A stretch of DNA of 64,000 nt from Lineus longissimus (GCF_910592395.1 NC_088319.1:4960001-5024000), one strand, 5' to 3'. Numbered from the stretch's first letter, positions 18,802-30,520 are shown. Notes: generated by a model not told the origin, from the sequence alone. Numbers and translations are program-made.

Positions 18802-20483
18802 GGGGACCTGTTTCATAAAGCTTAATGGAGTTCCTTTAGGCCTAAAGGCACGTTAACGACGTTCCTTAAAGGACCTAGCCGTTTCATAAAGCTTCCATTA
18901 ACTATCTAGGTTAATGGTGGCTTTAATGAGTGTTTCAGGTAGTGCCATTAACCTTCCTTTAGTTAACAGAATTCTTTTAAATCTGAAGGAGGTTCGGGGC
19001 TCCTTCAAGCTTCCTTTACGAGTTCTTTCTGCCTTCGGACGTCGAGCAGAGTGGACGTGCCATCATGCTGCGCTTAATACGAGAGCGTGAGAGACGCGCT
19101 ATTCGGCGGGAGAGGATATTCCGTGATCGATTTGACCCGATTGATTCGATGCGGGAGGATTTATTTATGAAACGATACAGATTTCCAAAAAACATTTGCA
19201 TCCATTTTTGTAGAGAGCTTTCGGCGGAGCTTCAGCATCCGACAGAGAGGAACCACACCCTTACTGTGTCAATGCAAGTATGCACTGCGTTGCGTTTTTT
19301 TGCCAGTGGCAATAACCAATCGAGTGTTGGGGACAATCATCACATTAGTGTGTCAAGCGCTTCACGATGCATAAATGCAGTTTCCTCTGCTTTGGCGGCT
19401 CGTATCGATCAACACGTGTACTTCCCGAACAATCTACAGCATGTGAAGGCGAAGTTTTTCGAAAAAACGGAATTTCCCCGCGTGATTGAGTCGATTGATG
19501 GGACCCACGTCCGCATCAGTAAACCAAGCATCAACGAAAATATATACGTGAATCGAAAGGGGTTTCACAGCATCAATGCGATGCTTGTGTGTGACTGGGA
19601 CATGATAATAAATAACTGTGTAGCCCGTTTTCCTGGTGGAACACACGACTCCTACGTCCTTCACAGTTCAGCACTAGGCCGAGAATTCGAGAGAAATCCA
19701 ACAAATGGTTGGCTGTTGGGAGATTCTGGGTATCCTTCCAAGAGATGGATTATGACACCTCTTGGTAATGCTCAAACACGACAGGAAAAACATTATCAAC
19801 GGAGGCAATGTAAAGCTAGGAGCATCATTGAGCGTTGCAATGGATTGTTGAAGCAACGCTTCAGATGCCTCAGGAAGGAGCTACATTACACTCCTGCAAA
19901 AGCATCTATGGTAATTCAGTCTTGCTGTGCTCTTCACAATGTTTCCGTCAGATACAAGTTGCCAGTCTTACATGATCCGGATAGTACAGACGATGATTCC
20001 TCTGATAGTGATGTTGGGGATGACGAGTTTCCAAATAAGAGAGGAATTGGTTGCAACATTATAGACTGATTCATGGGGATAAGGGACCATCTCAAAGTAA
20101 AAGTAAAGCCAAAAATATTTGTTTATTTATCAATGACCCCCCCCCCCCCTTTAAAAGTTTGGTGGTCATTTGCCAAAATGCTTGTCAAACACGCTGCACG
20201 AAGGGCCTATATCCAACATAATTACATCACATAACGAACCGGCAGAGTGCCTCTGAGCAGATATTACCGCATTTCAATTGAATTCCGACTAAGCGTTCGA
20301 GTAAATTTTAATGGGCGCTTGGTGGGTGAACCGTAGATTCACCTGCTAAAGGAAGGGCAGGCTAAAGGTACCTTCAAGCCAGTTTGTGAAACGCTCTGAT
20401 GTTGTTCCTTTAAATTTTAAATAACCCCTTCTTTTATGGTTCCTTAAATGAACTCCTTTAAAAAGTTTTATGAAACAGGCCCC
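18802..20483 (+). mobile_element. PIF/Harbinger DNA transposon, copy A
   Basis: The left end GGGGACCTGTTTCATAAAGC and the reverse complement of the right end GGGGCCTGTTTCATAAAACT form imperfect terminal inverted repeats around a HARBI1-like transposase gene. No Myb-like partner gene is present, so it would depend on another element for that protein. A clear three-base target duplication was not found. Confidence 0.8.
19065..20069 (+). CDS. Harbinger (HARBI1-like) DDE transposase, copy A
   Basis: A single-exon frame of 334 residues, close to the ~350 of HARBI1-family nucleases. The N-terminus has the basic RRERIFRDRFDP signature. The DDE_Tnp_4 fold shows the triad D145 (SIDGTH), D195 (PGGTHDSY) and E256 (SIIERCNG), plus GDSGYP and the C-terminal CCALHNV motif. 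It would cut and rejoin the element ends in the nucleus. Relative to copy B, a 31-bp deletion after DDEF replaces the C-terminus (NKRGIGCNIID instead of PPR). Beyond the intact triad there is no evidence of activity. Confidence 0.9.
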   Translation: MLRLIRERERRAIRRERIFRDRFDPIDSMREDLFMKRYRFPKNICIHFCRELSAELQHPTERNHTLTVSMQVCTALRFFASGNNQSSVGDNHHISVSSASRCINAVSSALAARIDQHVYFPNNLQHVKAKFFEKTEFPRVIESIDGTHVRISKPSINENIYVNRKGFHSINAMLVCDWDMIINNCVARFPGGTHDSYVLHSSALGREFERNPTNGWLLGDSGYPSKRWIMTPLGNAQTRQEKHYQRRQCKARSIIERCNGLLKQRFRCLRKELHYTPAKASMVIQSCCALHNVSVRYKLPVLHDPDSTDDDSSDSDVGDDEFPNKRGIGCNIID

Positions 20484-22726
20484 TGGAAGTTAAGTTTTTA
20501 ATGTGTTTCCCCTCGTGGTTTAGGAACGCTGAATGACAGATTGACAATTTTTTTCTGTTTCCCCCTATTGTCATGACAGAGAAGTTATGGTCTCTCATTG
20601 TTTGTTGTATGGAAACATTGAAGGTACACAACAAAAAAGGTTTGCACCAGCACAGCATTTCAGGTCGATTTGATTTCATAGCGTTTGTCGTATTTATTAT
20701 AGATTGGATTCAAAGAGTAGGCCAGGAGGAAATATTGATTCTTTGCTTTTAAAGATTTAAGATAAACCAAGTGAATTAGTGGCCCACTGATTATTCTGAT
20801 GGTTGCAGATGTCTGTTGTCAAATTTCGACCACCCTTTTGAGGCTTAGCGACAGTCAAGCATGGTGAGATACGCTCTCATCGCAGATCGCCAAGGGGTTT
20901 TTAACTTAGCGCCGCCGAGGACACCGACAAAACTGGGCGATGACGAAGTAGGGTGTCAAAACATGGCGGCCGACACCGACGATCGATGGTCCTGTCGTGT
21001 CCAAAAAGATCACAATCTATTATGGTTCAGTGTGATTTTCAAGACGCGACCTCCTGCCTAAATCTCTTTTCGTTTTTTTGCTAGTACGCCTGCCTACACG
21101 AGGAATATGGAAAGTCTTAAGCACCCGATCAATAACCGAGCAATTCGTATGGTTGAAACTTGCGATATAGCTATACAAAAATGACGACTGAGACTGCAAA
21201 CCGGCCGCCGATTGGTTAAATCACAGTAAAATGTCATGATTTCATGGCTACGTCGCAGGTCGTAGCGATATATATATTGAATCGCTTGCGAAGTGCTCGG
21301 TGAATTGCTGTCGATATAAATTATTTGGCAGGTTTCGCATTCTTACGAAAAGCTACACGAAATCCCCGATGCTTCGTCAAGTCAATGAAAGTCGATTAAC
21401 GAGTGTCACGTACATAGCATATGATTACGCGCAGGACTTGATAACACGATAGACATTCGTACTTCGTCGACCAAATTCGTAAGGCTTGGAAAATATGCTC
21501 ATTTATCAGAAGAGAAAAAACATGATTTTATTCGACATTATATAACAACAAAGCAGTATACACGACATGATGCGGTCGTCTATAGCCAATCAATATTTTG
21601 AGGGAGGTTTCGGCATCTAACTCGTAACGAGCGCCATGATTGGTCAATTTTACTGGCAAGTAACCAATTAAAGAGCTCGTTACAATTTGTTGATTCTAGA
21701 TGACTGGGTCTGTGTTGATGAAAATGTTTTTCCTTTTGTTTGATGGTTAAGTTTATGAACGGCAGTTGAATATATTTAAAACAAAGCTGCTTTGAAATTT
21801 GAAGCTATTATCCAGACAACGCACTGACAATAAAATGTGCACGGCTGCATTACCTTTGAATTTCAAATAATCTCATGCTACCTTTTGACGTTGCGATTAC
21901 AGTCATGACACAAAATACATTGTACTCGGGTTAAAGCAGAAGGCAGATAAGCTCGGAATCAACACTCATGAGAATGATGACTGCTGCTCATCAAAAGTGC
22001 CTCGAAGAATGTCGTTGTTGACGGGAAAAATACTGCGTAGGCCAGGATGGGTTCCGTGGGCTTCCCACAATGTACAATGTTAATGCACCCATTACCGAGA
22101 GTAAAAGGTATCGTTCGAAATTCTCCAGAAAGCAAACCTTGTGATTTGCTAAAGTCTGTCGACTGCCAAATTCTGTGCTGCATAGATCAAGTGGAAATCT
22201 CCCAAAACACAATCTCTCTGAGGTTCCTGTATTTGCTACGCTTTCACAATTGTCATCCGTTTCGATATCGAGACTGCAGATCGAGCTCTCAAGAGCTGCT
22301 CAAGGTACAAAAATCCGGATGCGTAGATAACATTTTATTCTGTTCTGTACACATGTGCCATGTACACAGTCAATCCCTTTCTTGCAAGATTCCGGATTAA
22401 GACTTTAAACATGTTAAACCAAAATTGTACGAATTGTACATGTACATACAAAACTATGATCTGAGCTAAGAATCTTATAATCTTCTCGCCCCGGAATTTT
22501 CGACTTGAATGATCATGACATGGTGCAACAAAGTTTTCGAACCATCGGAATTACGCCCTCCTTTCACTTTTTAGGGTAGGTTCAACGGAGGGCGATTGCG
22601 GAAATGCACGCCTCACGGCACCCACACAGAACCAACAAAAACGTTCGCTTAAGAGTGATGTCGCAAGCTCTGCGAGAATTGAATAAAATCGCAAATTAGG
22701 ATGGAAGCCTACCCTTACCGGGTCTA
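20484..22726. other. Spacer without recognised gene
   Basis: Short frames here are repeated in copy B but look like chance. GCGCCGCCGAGG and GATCGATGG stretches near 20910-20990 are GC-richer than their surroundings. Confidence 0.4.
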
Positions 22727-23907
22727 CTATTTCACTGTATCGATATCCAACGCAACACTGCGATCCTTGTTCCGATAACACAGACCACAGAATATCTTCT
22801 TACACTCAGCTCGATAGAGCGGCAACGAAATGGCATATATCAAGTAATTTGCACTAAAATTAATATAGTGGAAAGTGAACGCGCAATCAGTTGACACGCG
22901 GATTAGAGCGGCATAGAGAGGGTCCGCTCCTTCCCACTCGTTCATTTCACCGACGCTTTCCATTATCCCAAGGACACTGTAGGGCACCATTGCGATAACG
23001 TAAACAACAGAGACCAAAATGAGATTGAAGATAATTTTCACCTCATACTTTTGAAACGCTGTTTTTTCAGTGGACCAACGGCTTCATTAGTTCGCTGTAG
23101 GCCACACACAAGCACCACATTTAGTATCACCACGACTATGATGGGAATTATCTTATAAATTGCAAAATCGATCACAAATAATATTAGAAATTCCAAAAGT
23201 AGGAATGGACGAGGCCGACATTGGGTCACCTTCTCGCCTGAGTCATCTTCGATTTCGTAAAAATTAAATTGAATCGCAATAACTGCCCCCAAAGCGCAAG
23301 AAATGAGAAAGATACAAAATAAGACAATCCTTCGCTTTCGCGTCGTGAAAATAGTTGCGACTTTTAATGGTTTCCATATTGCTACGCACCGCTCAATGCA
23401 GAATGCTATGAGTGTCCAAATAGATACGATTCCAAATGTCTGGAATACGAACATGTTTAACTTACAACCGGCAGCTGATGCTGACTCTTCTATAAGTATC
23501 TTTCCTCCTGAAAATGCATAGATGCCCTCGTCAAGCCACACGTTGATGCCGACACACAGGTTGATGAAATCGTACACCGCCAGGGGTCAGAGGTAGGTTG
23601 AGGTCACAATATCTCGGCGCCGGAGCCGGTAGAATACAACAACAGAGAGCAGGTTACCAAAACACCCGGAGACGAGAATCACTGCGGCCACGTGAAAGAC
23701 ACCGTAATGAAGGACAACTGCTCTGAAGACTAGCAGAAAGCTCCCCGGTTCCTGGTGGCGGGTTGCCGGAGAACCATGGGTGGAGTTGGACGATTTGATT
23801 TCCTCTGCTATGGTATGATTCATGGATGATGTGTCAACCGTTGGTACAGGAACACTGTACACGCGATAGAAATCTTCATTGTAACCCATGTTGCTGACTT
23901 CACTCAT
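22727..23907 (-). pseudogene. Intronless class A GPCR pseudogene, copy A
   Basis: Read on the minus strand from ATG at 23907. An N-terminal region with N-glycosylation sequons (NHT, NST) leads to TM1 (SGCFGNLLSVVVF). The frame is stopped by TGA at 23587-23589 inside TM2 (STYL-stop-PLAVYDF). It resumes in the same frame through TM3 (AFCIERCVAIWKP, with ERC replacing DRY), TM4 and TM5. A second lesion near 23038-23041 shifts the frame by one base just before TM6 (KIIFNLILVSVVYVIAMVPY). TM7 has NYLIYAIS in place of NPxxY, and the tail ends at 22727. Full length would be about 393 residues. Both lesions are shared with copy B, so they predate the duplication. Confidence 0.85.
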
Positions 23908-24514
23908 GAAGATCAGGTAGTGGTTCGTCGAAAGTCAAAGAGATGAAAACAATTTTTGTTTTTCAATAGGCCCCTACTCATCCGATAATCGCATTGGAAA
24001 TTAATTATAAAGCGTAACTGTAAATGTATATTGGCCAAACGCATGCACATCTGAATTCAACATTTTCAGCGGAAAATAGATGTAAAGTTAATTTGACAGT
24101 TGACGCGCTTCCGATTGACACCAATGTCGTTGATATTGGCCGAAAAACGATACCTTTTTTAGACGTTATTAAGTGATATTTGCACAACGGCGAAACAAAT
24201 TAATCGTCACTCAAAAAGGTGGCGACCAAACAAATGAAAAAAGATAGCAAGGTATATTGTTCTGCGAACATGCACTGTTGTTGTCCAACAATCGAATATT
24301 TATTTTTTAGTTTTCAGCAGGTACGCTCTCACCCTTCCTCGACAGCATCCGACCAGTACTCATTATCAATGCTTGAAGAGCAAAAGTTTTTGGTCCTTAG
24401 AGTTTTACGGCGTCGAATGTCTGGTGTCATTGTAAGTTTTGACTGTCATTTCCTTGAATCATAAGAGTCGATCGTTCCTCTTCGTTAGGCTTGCGAAACC
24501 TGCCTCAATTAGTA

Positions 24515-25126
24515 TTTGGGAAAAAAATGTAAACACACGATAAGGACTTCTGCTTCTCCTGAACTTGCGCCGTCGTATTACTGACTCTTGACAACTGCAC
24601 CTATATGAACCACGTTCCCGGTCTCATATTCATATTTTTTTTCTTGACTGTAATAAAATCAGACAAAGGCAATGCTTCACTTCAACAATTTATAGTAGCG
24701 CGAACAATCTAAAATTGAACGGAACCTTCTCTCGTGGCTATTTTGATTCAACTGATCATGTTCGATTTTAGTTTCTTAAAGCAATTTTTTGCTAAGTATC
24801 ATATGACTTTGATTATGATAACACCACGCAACTAATTATGAACTTTTAAATACCTGATCATGTTTTTTGTAAAAAAACGTATTTTGACACGAGGCTGGAT
24901 CACAGATCGGTTGTTAATGAATCAGATCCTTTCAAGATTAATATGATGTACATAGATTTTTCTAATGCGTTTTCTAATGCCATTTAGACTTAACGCCAAG
25001 TTAAGCTAACGCCTGCGTTAGTGACAAAACTTGATTTGAACAACTGGGCCTTGAATTAGGGGTTATCTTCCCGGTAGGAAGCAAGGAGTGTTTACGGATG
25101 GTTCCTCGTCTCCAACCTTGGATGTA
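24515..25126. other. No gene recognised
   Basis: AT-rich non-coding. A weak palindrome TTAACGCCAAGTTAAGC...CGCCTGCGTTA lies near 24992-25021. Confidence 0.4.
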
Positions 25127-26439
25127 CCTTACGAGGGTATCAGGACACTTCCCCCCTGGACATTTGCCCCCGAACTTCTGCCCCCGGACTTCTGCCCCCC
25201 TAGGACATCTGCCCCCCGGATTTTTGCCCCCCGGACATTAGCCCCCCTAGGACTTCTGCCTCCCTAGGACATCTGCCCCCCGGATTTTTGCCCCCCGGAC
25301 ATTAGCCCCCCTATGACTTCTGCCCCCTAGGACATCTGCCCCCCGGACATTTGCCCCCCGGACATTAGCCCCCATAGGATTTCTGAATACATCTTTTCTA
25401 TTTATAGTAACGATAATTCTATATATAGTAACGTCGCGGAATGCTATTCCGATGCTTGTGAAGGGATAGGCATGCGTAGCTAAGCCCGAATAAAAAAAAA
25501 GTTAGTTGGCGTCCCCCTTCCTACCCGACAAAGTGCTCGAGAGCCAAAATAATGTATAGTGCATTTTACACTAGAATGTACACCTACCCGGATTTTATCA
25601 TGATTCAGATTTTTTTTATTTGCTCAGCAGCTATATTTTCAGCCTTAAAATGAATTAAAAAAAACAAAAACACCTCCCCCTACCCACCTCCTCCCAGAAG
25701 CAAGGACGCTAACCAGCTTTTTTTTAAAGTGGCCTAATGATACTCCTTTCCTGAGAAATGCCTCCGTCATACAATGTTTCTGTAAATCTATTTTTAGTAC
25801 ATGTACATGTATATCTGATGTTTTGAAACGTGTTTGTTGTTTGATTAAAATAGAAAACTTCACATGACACCTCCGTCTCCTTCCACCATCACAACCAATC
25901 AAGAAATGAAGTTATAGTACAGGTCAAAGAAGGTAATCATTATTTAAATTATTTTGTGCTGAAAATTACTGAAGGGTGGCCTACCTGCTACCTTCAGTAA
26001 TTCTGCTACCTTCAGTAATTTTCATTTAAAAGAAATACAGCAATCCTTACCATTCTTACATTAGACCTATGGATTGCCCTGGAGTAATGCACATAAGTAT
26101 GCTCTTAAATCTATTAATACAGGCCAAAGCTGATCATCCTGCTACTCTTGGACTGACCGACTCATCCAAGTTCTCTTTGACTGTCCCCGGTGGTAAATGT
26201 CCGGGGGGCAGACGTCCTAGGGGGGCTAATGTCCGGGGGGGAAAATGTCCGGGGGGCAGATGTCCTAGGGGGGCAGAAGTCCTAGGGGGGCTAATGTCCG
26301 GGGGGAAAATGTCCGGGGGGCAGATGTCCTAGGGGGGCAGAAGTCCTAGGGGGGCTAATGTCCGGGAGGCAAAAATCCGGGGGGAAAGATCCGGGGGGCA
26401 GATGTCCGGGGGGCAAATGCCCTAGAATCCCTTACGAGG
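25127..26439. mobile_element. Foldback-type element with tandem-repeat TIRs and 10-bp target duplication
   Basis: Direct copies of CCTTACGAGG at 25127-25136 and 26430-26439 bracket the element. The left arm (about 25137-25380) is a tandem array of ~16-bp units such as GGACATCTGCCCCCC; the right arm (about 26190-26429) is its inverted counterpart. The extreme ends, GTATCAGGACACTTCCCCCC and the reverse complement GATTCTAGGGCATTTGCCCC, are similar. A 9-10 bp duplication plus repeat-built arms fits Foldback/MULE-like DNA elements. The interior encodes nothing recognised; long frames over the arms are artefacts of the repeats. Confidence 0.82.
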
Positions 26440-26582
26440 TACAACAGGGGTCAATTTTAGAACCTCTTCTATTTTTGCTTTATATGTATAATTATGAACG
26501 ATGGCGAAGTGCTTGCTCTACATAGTGAACCAAGTTACTTCTCTTTGGAGTGACCAGGCAACGTGGTTGTTTGCAAATAACT

Positions 26583-27212
26583 AGGCTGATGTTACATAGG
26601 AATGAGCTACTCACGCCACATTTTTCATCGACTCACGGCTCATTTTCACGTGTCACTCCTCATTTGTCACGAGTGACCGCGGCGGTTTACATACAGATCA
26701 TTTTTCGCTCGTTCATTTGTCACTTGGATTTTCTCGGCGACGCACATGGACTCAGAAGAAGAAGAGATGGCAGCCATGCTGCTCCTGATGGAGAATAGAA
26801 AACGAAAGCGGAGGCGACGGACGAGAACAATGTGGTACATAAAAGTGCTGCATTTTTGCATTTTTTGTTTCTCATTTCCAATCGAAATAAGCTATTGTAT
26901 TAATGTGTAAACTAATGAAAATGCCGAAAAGTAGCTATACTCACAGTTTCGAAGGCGATATCACTACAAATGCACATGGACGTCCACTTTCTTTGCCAGC
27001 TCATTTCACAAAGAATGAACATGTCCATTCATCGCCTCACGCGTGAAATGACATGAAATGACGTGAGGCGACGAATGCGGGCAAAACTTACAAAATTTAC
27101 TTCAATGAGAACAGGTTAATAGGTTTCCCAATGTCCATTCATCAGCTCACGAATGACAAGTGACAAATGAGTCGTGAGTCGATGAAACGTGAGGTCTCTG
27201 TAACTTCAGCCT
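26583..27212 (+). mobile_element. Harbinger-derived TIR element with transposase N-terminal remnant
   Basis: The ends AGGCTGATGTTACATAG and (reverse complement) AGGCTGAAGTTACAGAG are followed by paired TTTCATCGACTCACG motifs. Inside, from ATG at 26746, the frame MDSEEEEMAAMLLLMENRKR followed by a basic RRRRTRTMW stretch resembles the acidic-then-basic start of HARBI1-like transposases. Nothing of the catalytic domain remains. Confidence 0.68.
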
Positions 27213-27567
27213 TAAAGGCGTACAGAATAAAATGTACATGTAATTGATTCAGCTGCATATCGTCTCTTACTTCAGATTTGTGAATAAAATAATGTTGTGA
27301 AAAGTGGGTCATGCATTTGATGAGCCCATCAAAGTGGCAATGTTAGTCAATTACTCGTACAAGAAAAGGAAGTCCAATTTTGTTTTATTGTAATGTGAAC
27401 GGTCAACTTTGTGCCAGTTTCCTAACTTTAGGGATTTGGGCCTAATATCGGGCTAATAGGACATGGTTAATCGCAGACATTAGGAGAACTACACGGGCAA
27501 GATACCACCATACTGTAAAGTCTGAGAAAAAACAAAATAATATAGCAGAAAGCGATAATCTAGCAAT

Positions 27568-27807
27568 ATGGCCTACATTGACAAAATTGATGGTGATTTT
27601 TGGAAAATGGTTGAAAAACGAGCAGGTAGTAAACCTAGTCATGATCATGTTGTCAAAATAGACGAGGCCAGTGACGCCCCATCTATAGCAGAAGAGTTTG
27701 CGGATGAGTATGAGCAATTACACTCATCTGTTGGTCATGACGAAAACCTAATGAGGGATGTGATTAATGAGTTAGATGGTAAGATTGCTCAGGTAGGCTT
27801 ATTATAA
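27568..27807 (+). pseudogene. LINE ORF2 fragment (linker before reverse transcriptase)
   Basis: The frame holds FWKMVEKRAGSK and a later SIAEEFADEYEQLHSSVG. The pattern FWK-x-basic plus A-x-x-F-A-x-x-Y is typical of the segment between endonuclease and reverse transcriptase in non-LTR retrotransposons. It is cut off at its 3' side by the TIR element starting at about 27796. This is a pattern-based assignment. Confidence 0.5.
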
Positions 27808-29588
27808 ACCGCGAGATGCGGAATGCGAAATCGCGAGATGCCAACCACGATACGAGTACCATGCGCCACAGGATGTATTGCAAATATGGAACCTGAAAAG
27901 GCGTACATTCATGAGACCGAGGCTGTAGTACGGAGCTATCCTTGTTTTGATCGGCCCATTGAAATACACTCCGCTGTGCGATGTGTGGAATTTAACCTAA
28001 TTTATAGCCTGGTTTCGGGTAGTTGTAAAACAAGAAACACAGAAACGAAACAGAAACACAGAAACGCAGAAACGAAACGCAGAAACGAAACGCAGAAACG
28101 AAAATCAAACGGGTTTTCATAAAAGTTGGAATCAAGCGGCACGCCGATACTTTCCTTGCCCAATCCGTTGTTATTGTCGTTTAAAAGTAAAATCTGAGGT
28201 TGGTGGGTTGCGGCCAGCCGGAATGCAATAGAGTTGTTGAGGGGATACATGGAGCAACTTGGGGGGGGGGGGGGGGGGAGGGGGCGGCACGATATGGGTG
28301 AAGTCTTTTGAGGTGGTGGTGTAGTACTTTGGTAGGTTCGATTCGATTCCTACAGCATGTTATTTTAAATGAAGGTGCAGTGCAACATCTTGCCTTGTAG
28401 TGTTCAATTTACATGAAGTACCAGGATCATCCTACAAATCCCGTCTGATGCAGCACTAAATGCAAGGTACGGTACCAGTACATGGGTGAATCATTTCGAC
28501 GTTATGTGAGACGTGAGAGACCAATTTTGGCGACTAGAATAGAGTAAAGTGGGGGGGGGCGGGGGGGCACTAGACTTGGACTTGGAGTAACTCAATCTTG
28601 CCTGCCCAGCTGCTGCCTTTAAATAGTCCCTTTAAATATCTGTTTATGTTAATGAGGTTGCAGTAGGGAAGTTCAGCCTAGTGTCGTGCACAGGCCATGG
28701 AATGTACAAAAGAACAGGACTCGCTACTCGAAGGACTATTTTCTATTTACGCCGTGTAGTACATACATGTTGTGTATTGGGGAGGTCAGTGTAAATAGAA
28801 AATAGTCCTTCGAATAGAGAGTCATGTTCTATTGTACATTCCTAGCAGGCCTATGGTCGTGTTCTGGTCATTGGTCATGCCGACTTACTGGCGGCTCATA
28901 TCGATCATAAAGTCCTCATGCCCAACAGATGGTGGATCGGCATGGTCAGGGGCACGATCAAAATCTGCGCACACGTTGATGAGGCTAAAAGGGGTATTGG
29001 GAAATGAGCATTCCTCCTTCCATTCCGACTGAATACCAGTTTTAGTTACACCCGCGTTCGCGGCCACAACCATGGCAACAAGATGGAGTCTGCAGACCAG
29101 AATTCGCCACAAGACTGGTTTCTGCGTTTCGTTTCTGTGTTTCTGTGTTTCTGTTTCGTTTCTGTGTTTCTTGTTTTACAACTACCCCCTGGTTTCGATG
29201 GTCAGACCATCCCGCGCTATTTTTAGGGATGACCAGACGTTCACCAGGTGCATGCCCTGTGTTATCGTTCAATCTTTTGTGTGGTGACTTGTGCCACCAG
29301 GCGTAACGTGTAAATAATCTTGATACATGCAGCATCCTGAACCTCGTGGTATTATACTCACCGAATATCTTGATAAGTTCCAAAAACCTTTGTGGTCAAG
29401 ATAAACATGCAGTTGCATGTAACCTTTGTAATGTCTCCGGCCCTGCTATCATTGAATGGAGAAGTGGACAGCAGCATTAGAAATGGTGATTGTCATGGTC
29501 CAGGGAAGTAGAAAATCTTGTGGCAGAAAATAAGGCTTACTCATCTCGCGATTTCGCAATTTCTCATCTCGCGGTTTAGAATAAGCCC
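27796..29588. mobile_element. Outer TIR element (CGCGAGATG ends) hosting a nested foldback element
   Basis: The left end GGCTTATTATAAACCGCGAG (27796 on) matches the reverse complement of the right end (GGGCTTATTCTAAACCGCGA, ending at 29588). The match continues through GAAATCGCGAGATG. A second element (28017-29187) sits inside it. No coding frame is recognised. Confidence 0.75.
28017..29187. mobile_element. MULE/foldback-like element with GAAACACA repeat arms, 9-bp target duplication
   Basis: The ends GGGTAGTTGTAAAACAAGAA and CTTGTTTTACAACTACCC are exact inverted repeats. Next come arms built from GAAACACA/GAAACGCA units (28030-28105, inverted at 29120-29175). CCTGGTTTC is duplicated at 28008-28016 and 29188-29196. 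A partial relative starts at 51029. GGG ends and a 9-bp duplication fit Mutator-like elements. Confidence 0.85.
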
Positions 29589-30139
29589 TCTTGATCCTGC
29601 TTTCTTTATAATTTCCAGTGTGATTATCGGATGAGTAGGGGGCTATATAAAAATAATATTTGTTTACATCTGTTTTACTTTCGACGGACCACGTGGTTCA
29701 AAATGCAATTCTCCAGGAAACACGTGGAGGTCAATCCCGTCTCATCCATAACATGCGGTATGAGCCCTGGGCTTCCAACTGTACTTCATAATTGAAGTCG
29801 GCGTCAATCGTGTGTCTTGTAACCTGACATTCGACTTTCTCTAATTTAATCAAATTTTCCTTAATTTATCGGGTCACAGGCAACATTGACATAAGCTGAA
29901 ATTGGTCTGACCTACGTCACGAGACAATAAGTGAGCTCAGGAATCTAGCGCTTCTCGCTTAAAATCATTAATCCCAGGCGCAGAAGCCCATTTGCCTTCC
30001 AAACATTATGCTATAACATTACTTGGTCCCTGAGGTCTCTAATGTTATCATTCCGCCCTCTAACGACGTTTCGCCCTCTATTTTGATCTTCGTGTCTTTT
30101 TTGGAAACATTCTGAGCCTGCAGTTACATATACGTCGAC
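29589..30139. other. No gene recognised
   Basis: Non-coding. A ~30-bp stretch GATTATCGGATGAGTAGGG (29622 on) recurs inverted near 23970 and in copy B, suggesting a short dispersed repeat. Confidence 0.4.
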
Positions 30140-30520
30140 TATTCTGTCATGTATCCGTGTGGTTCTTATATTGAACATTGTGGCAGTTTAAGGCATTTTG
30201 AGGTAAATCAATATCCTTTGAGCTACGCTCAAGGTGCAGCTTGTACAAGGTTTTGTTTTCTGGGGTAACCTTATTCCAATTGGGTATTTTGTAATTTTTT
30301 GACCTGGCCATTGTCGTTAATAACAAGCTCAACAGGGATATTTATTCGATTGACGAGCGCTGAATGATCAGAAAAATTGTCAAGATGATGCATAGCCTTA
30401 AGCTCAGTAGTGTCATTGTACAGATTATCTGTCACAAAGAAGTGATCAATAATCGATCTACTATTATTAATTTGACTTTCATACGTATAGTCAATATCAC
30501 CAAAGTCCGCAGCTGAACGA
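30140..30520 (-). pseudogene. LINE endonuclease-domain fragment
   Basis: On the minus strand a frame reads DIDYTYESQINNSRSIIDHF followed by HHLDNFSDHSALV. This is the C-terminal part of an APE-type endonuclease, with the conserved SxxDHF and SDH motifs. A one-base shift leads into MARSKNYKIPNWNKVTPEN, also LINE-like. It is a 5'- and 3'-truncated non-LTR retrotransposon. Confidence 0.8.

Larger units (their letters stand above)
18847..24514. repeat. Segmental duplication, copy A (partner 58302-64000)
   Basis: About 5.67 kb is repeated in the same orientation roughly 39.5 kb downstream at near identity, covering all but the first ~45 bp of the Harbinger element, the spacer and the GPCR pseudogene. 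The right limit is unknown because copy B runs off the window. Confidence 0.95.

Noticed and set aside
20861-21061. 66-codon frame after GTCAAGC in the duplicated spacer
   Set aside because: Short, no domain resemblance; possibly a first exon but no downstream partner found.
22047-22400. 117-codon frame conserved in both duplicated blocks
   Set aside because: The blocks are almost identical overall, so conservation carries no information; no domain or start context seen.
23587-23589. TGA in the GPCR as a selenocysteine or read-through codon
   Set aside because: A separate frame shift before TM6 also breaks the gene, and no reason for selenocysteine in a TM2 helix is apparent; decay is simpler.
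26069-26332. Gly/Pro/Arg-rich frame resembling a collagen-like protein
   Set aside because: It is a translation of the GGGGGGC-rich foldback arm.
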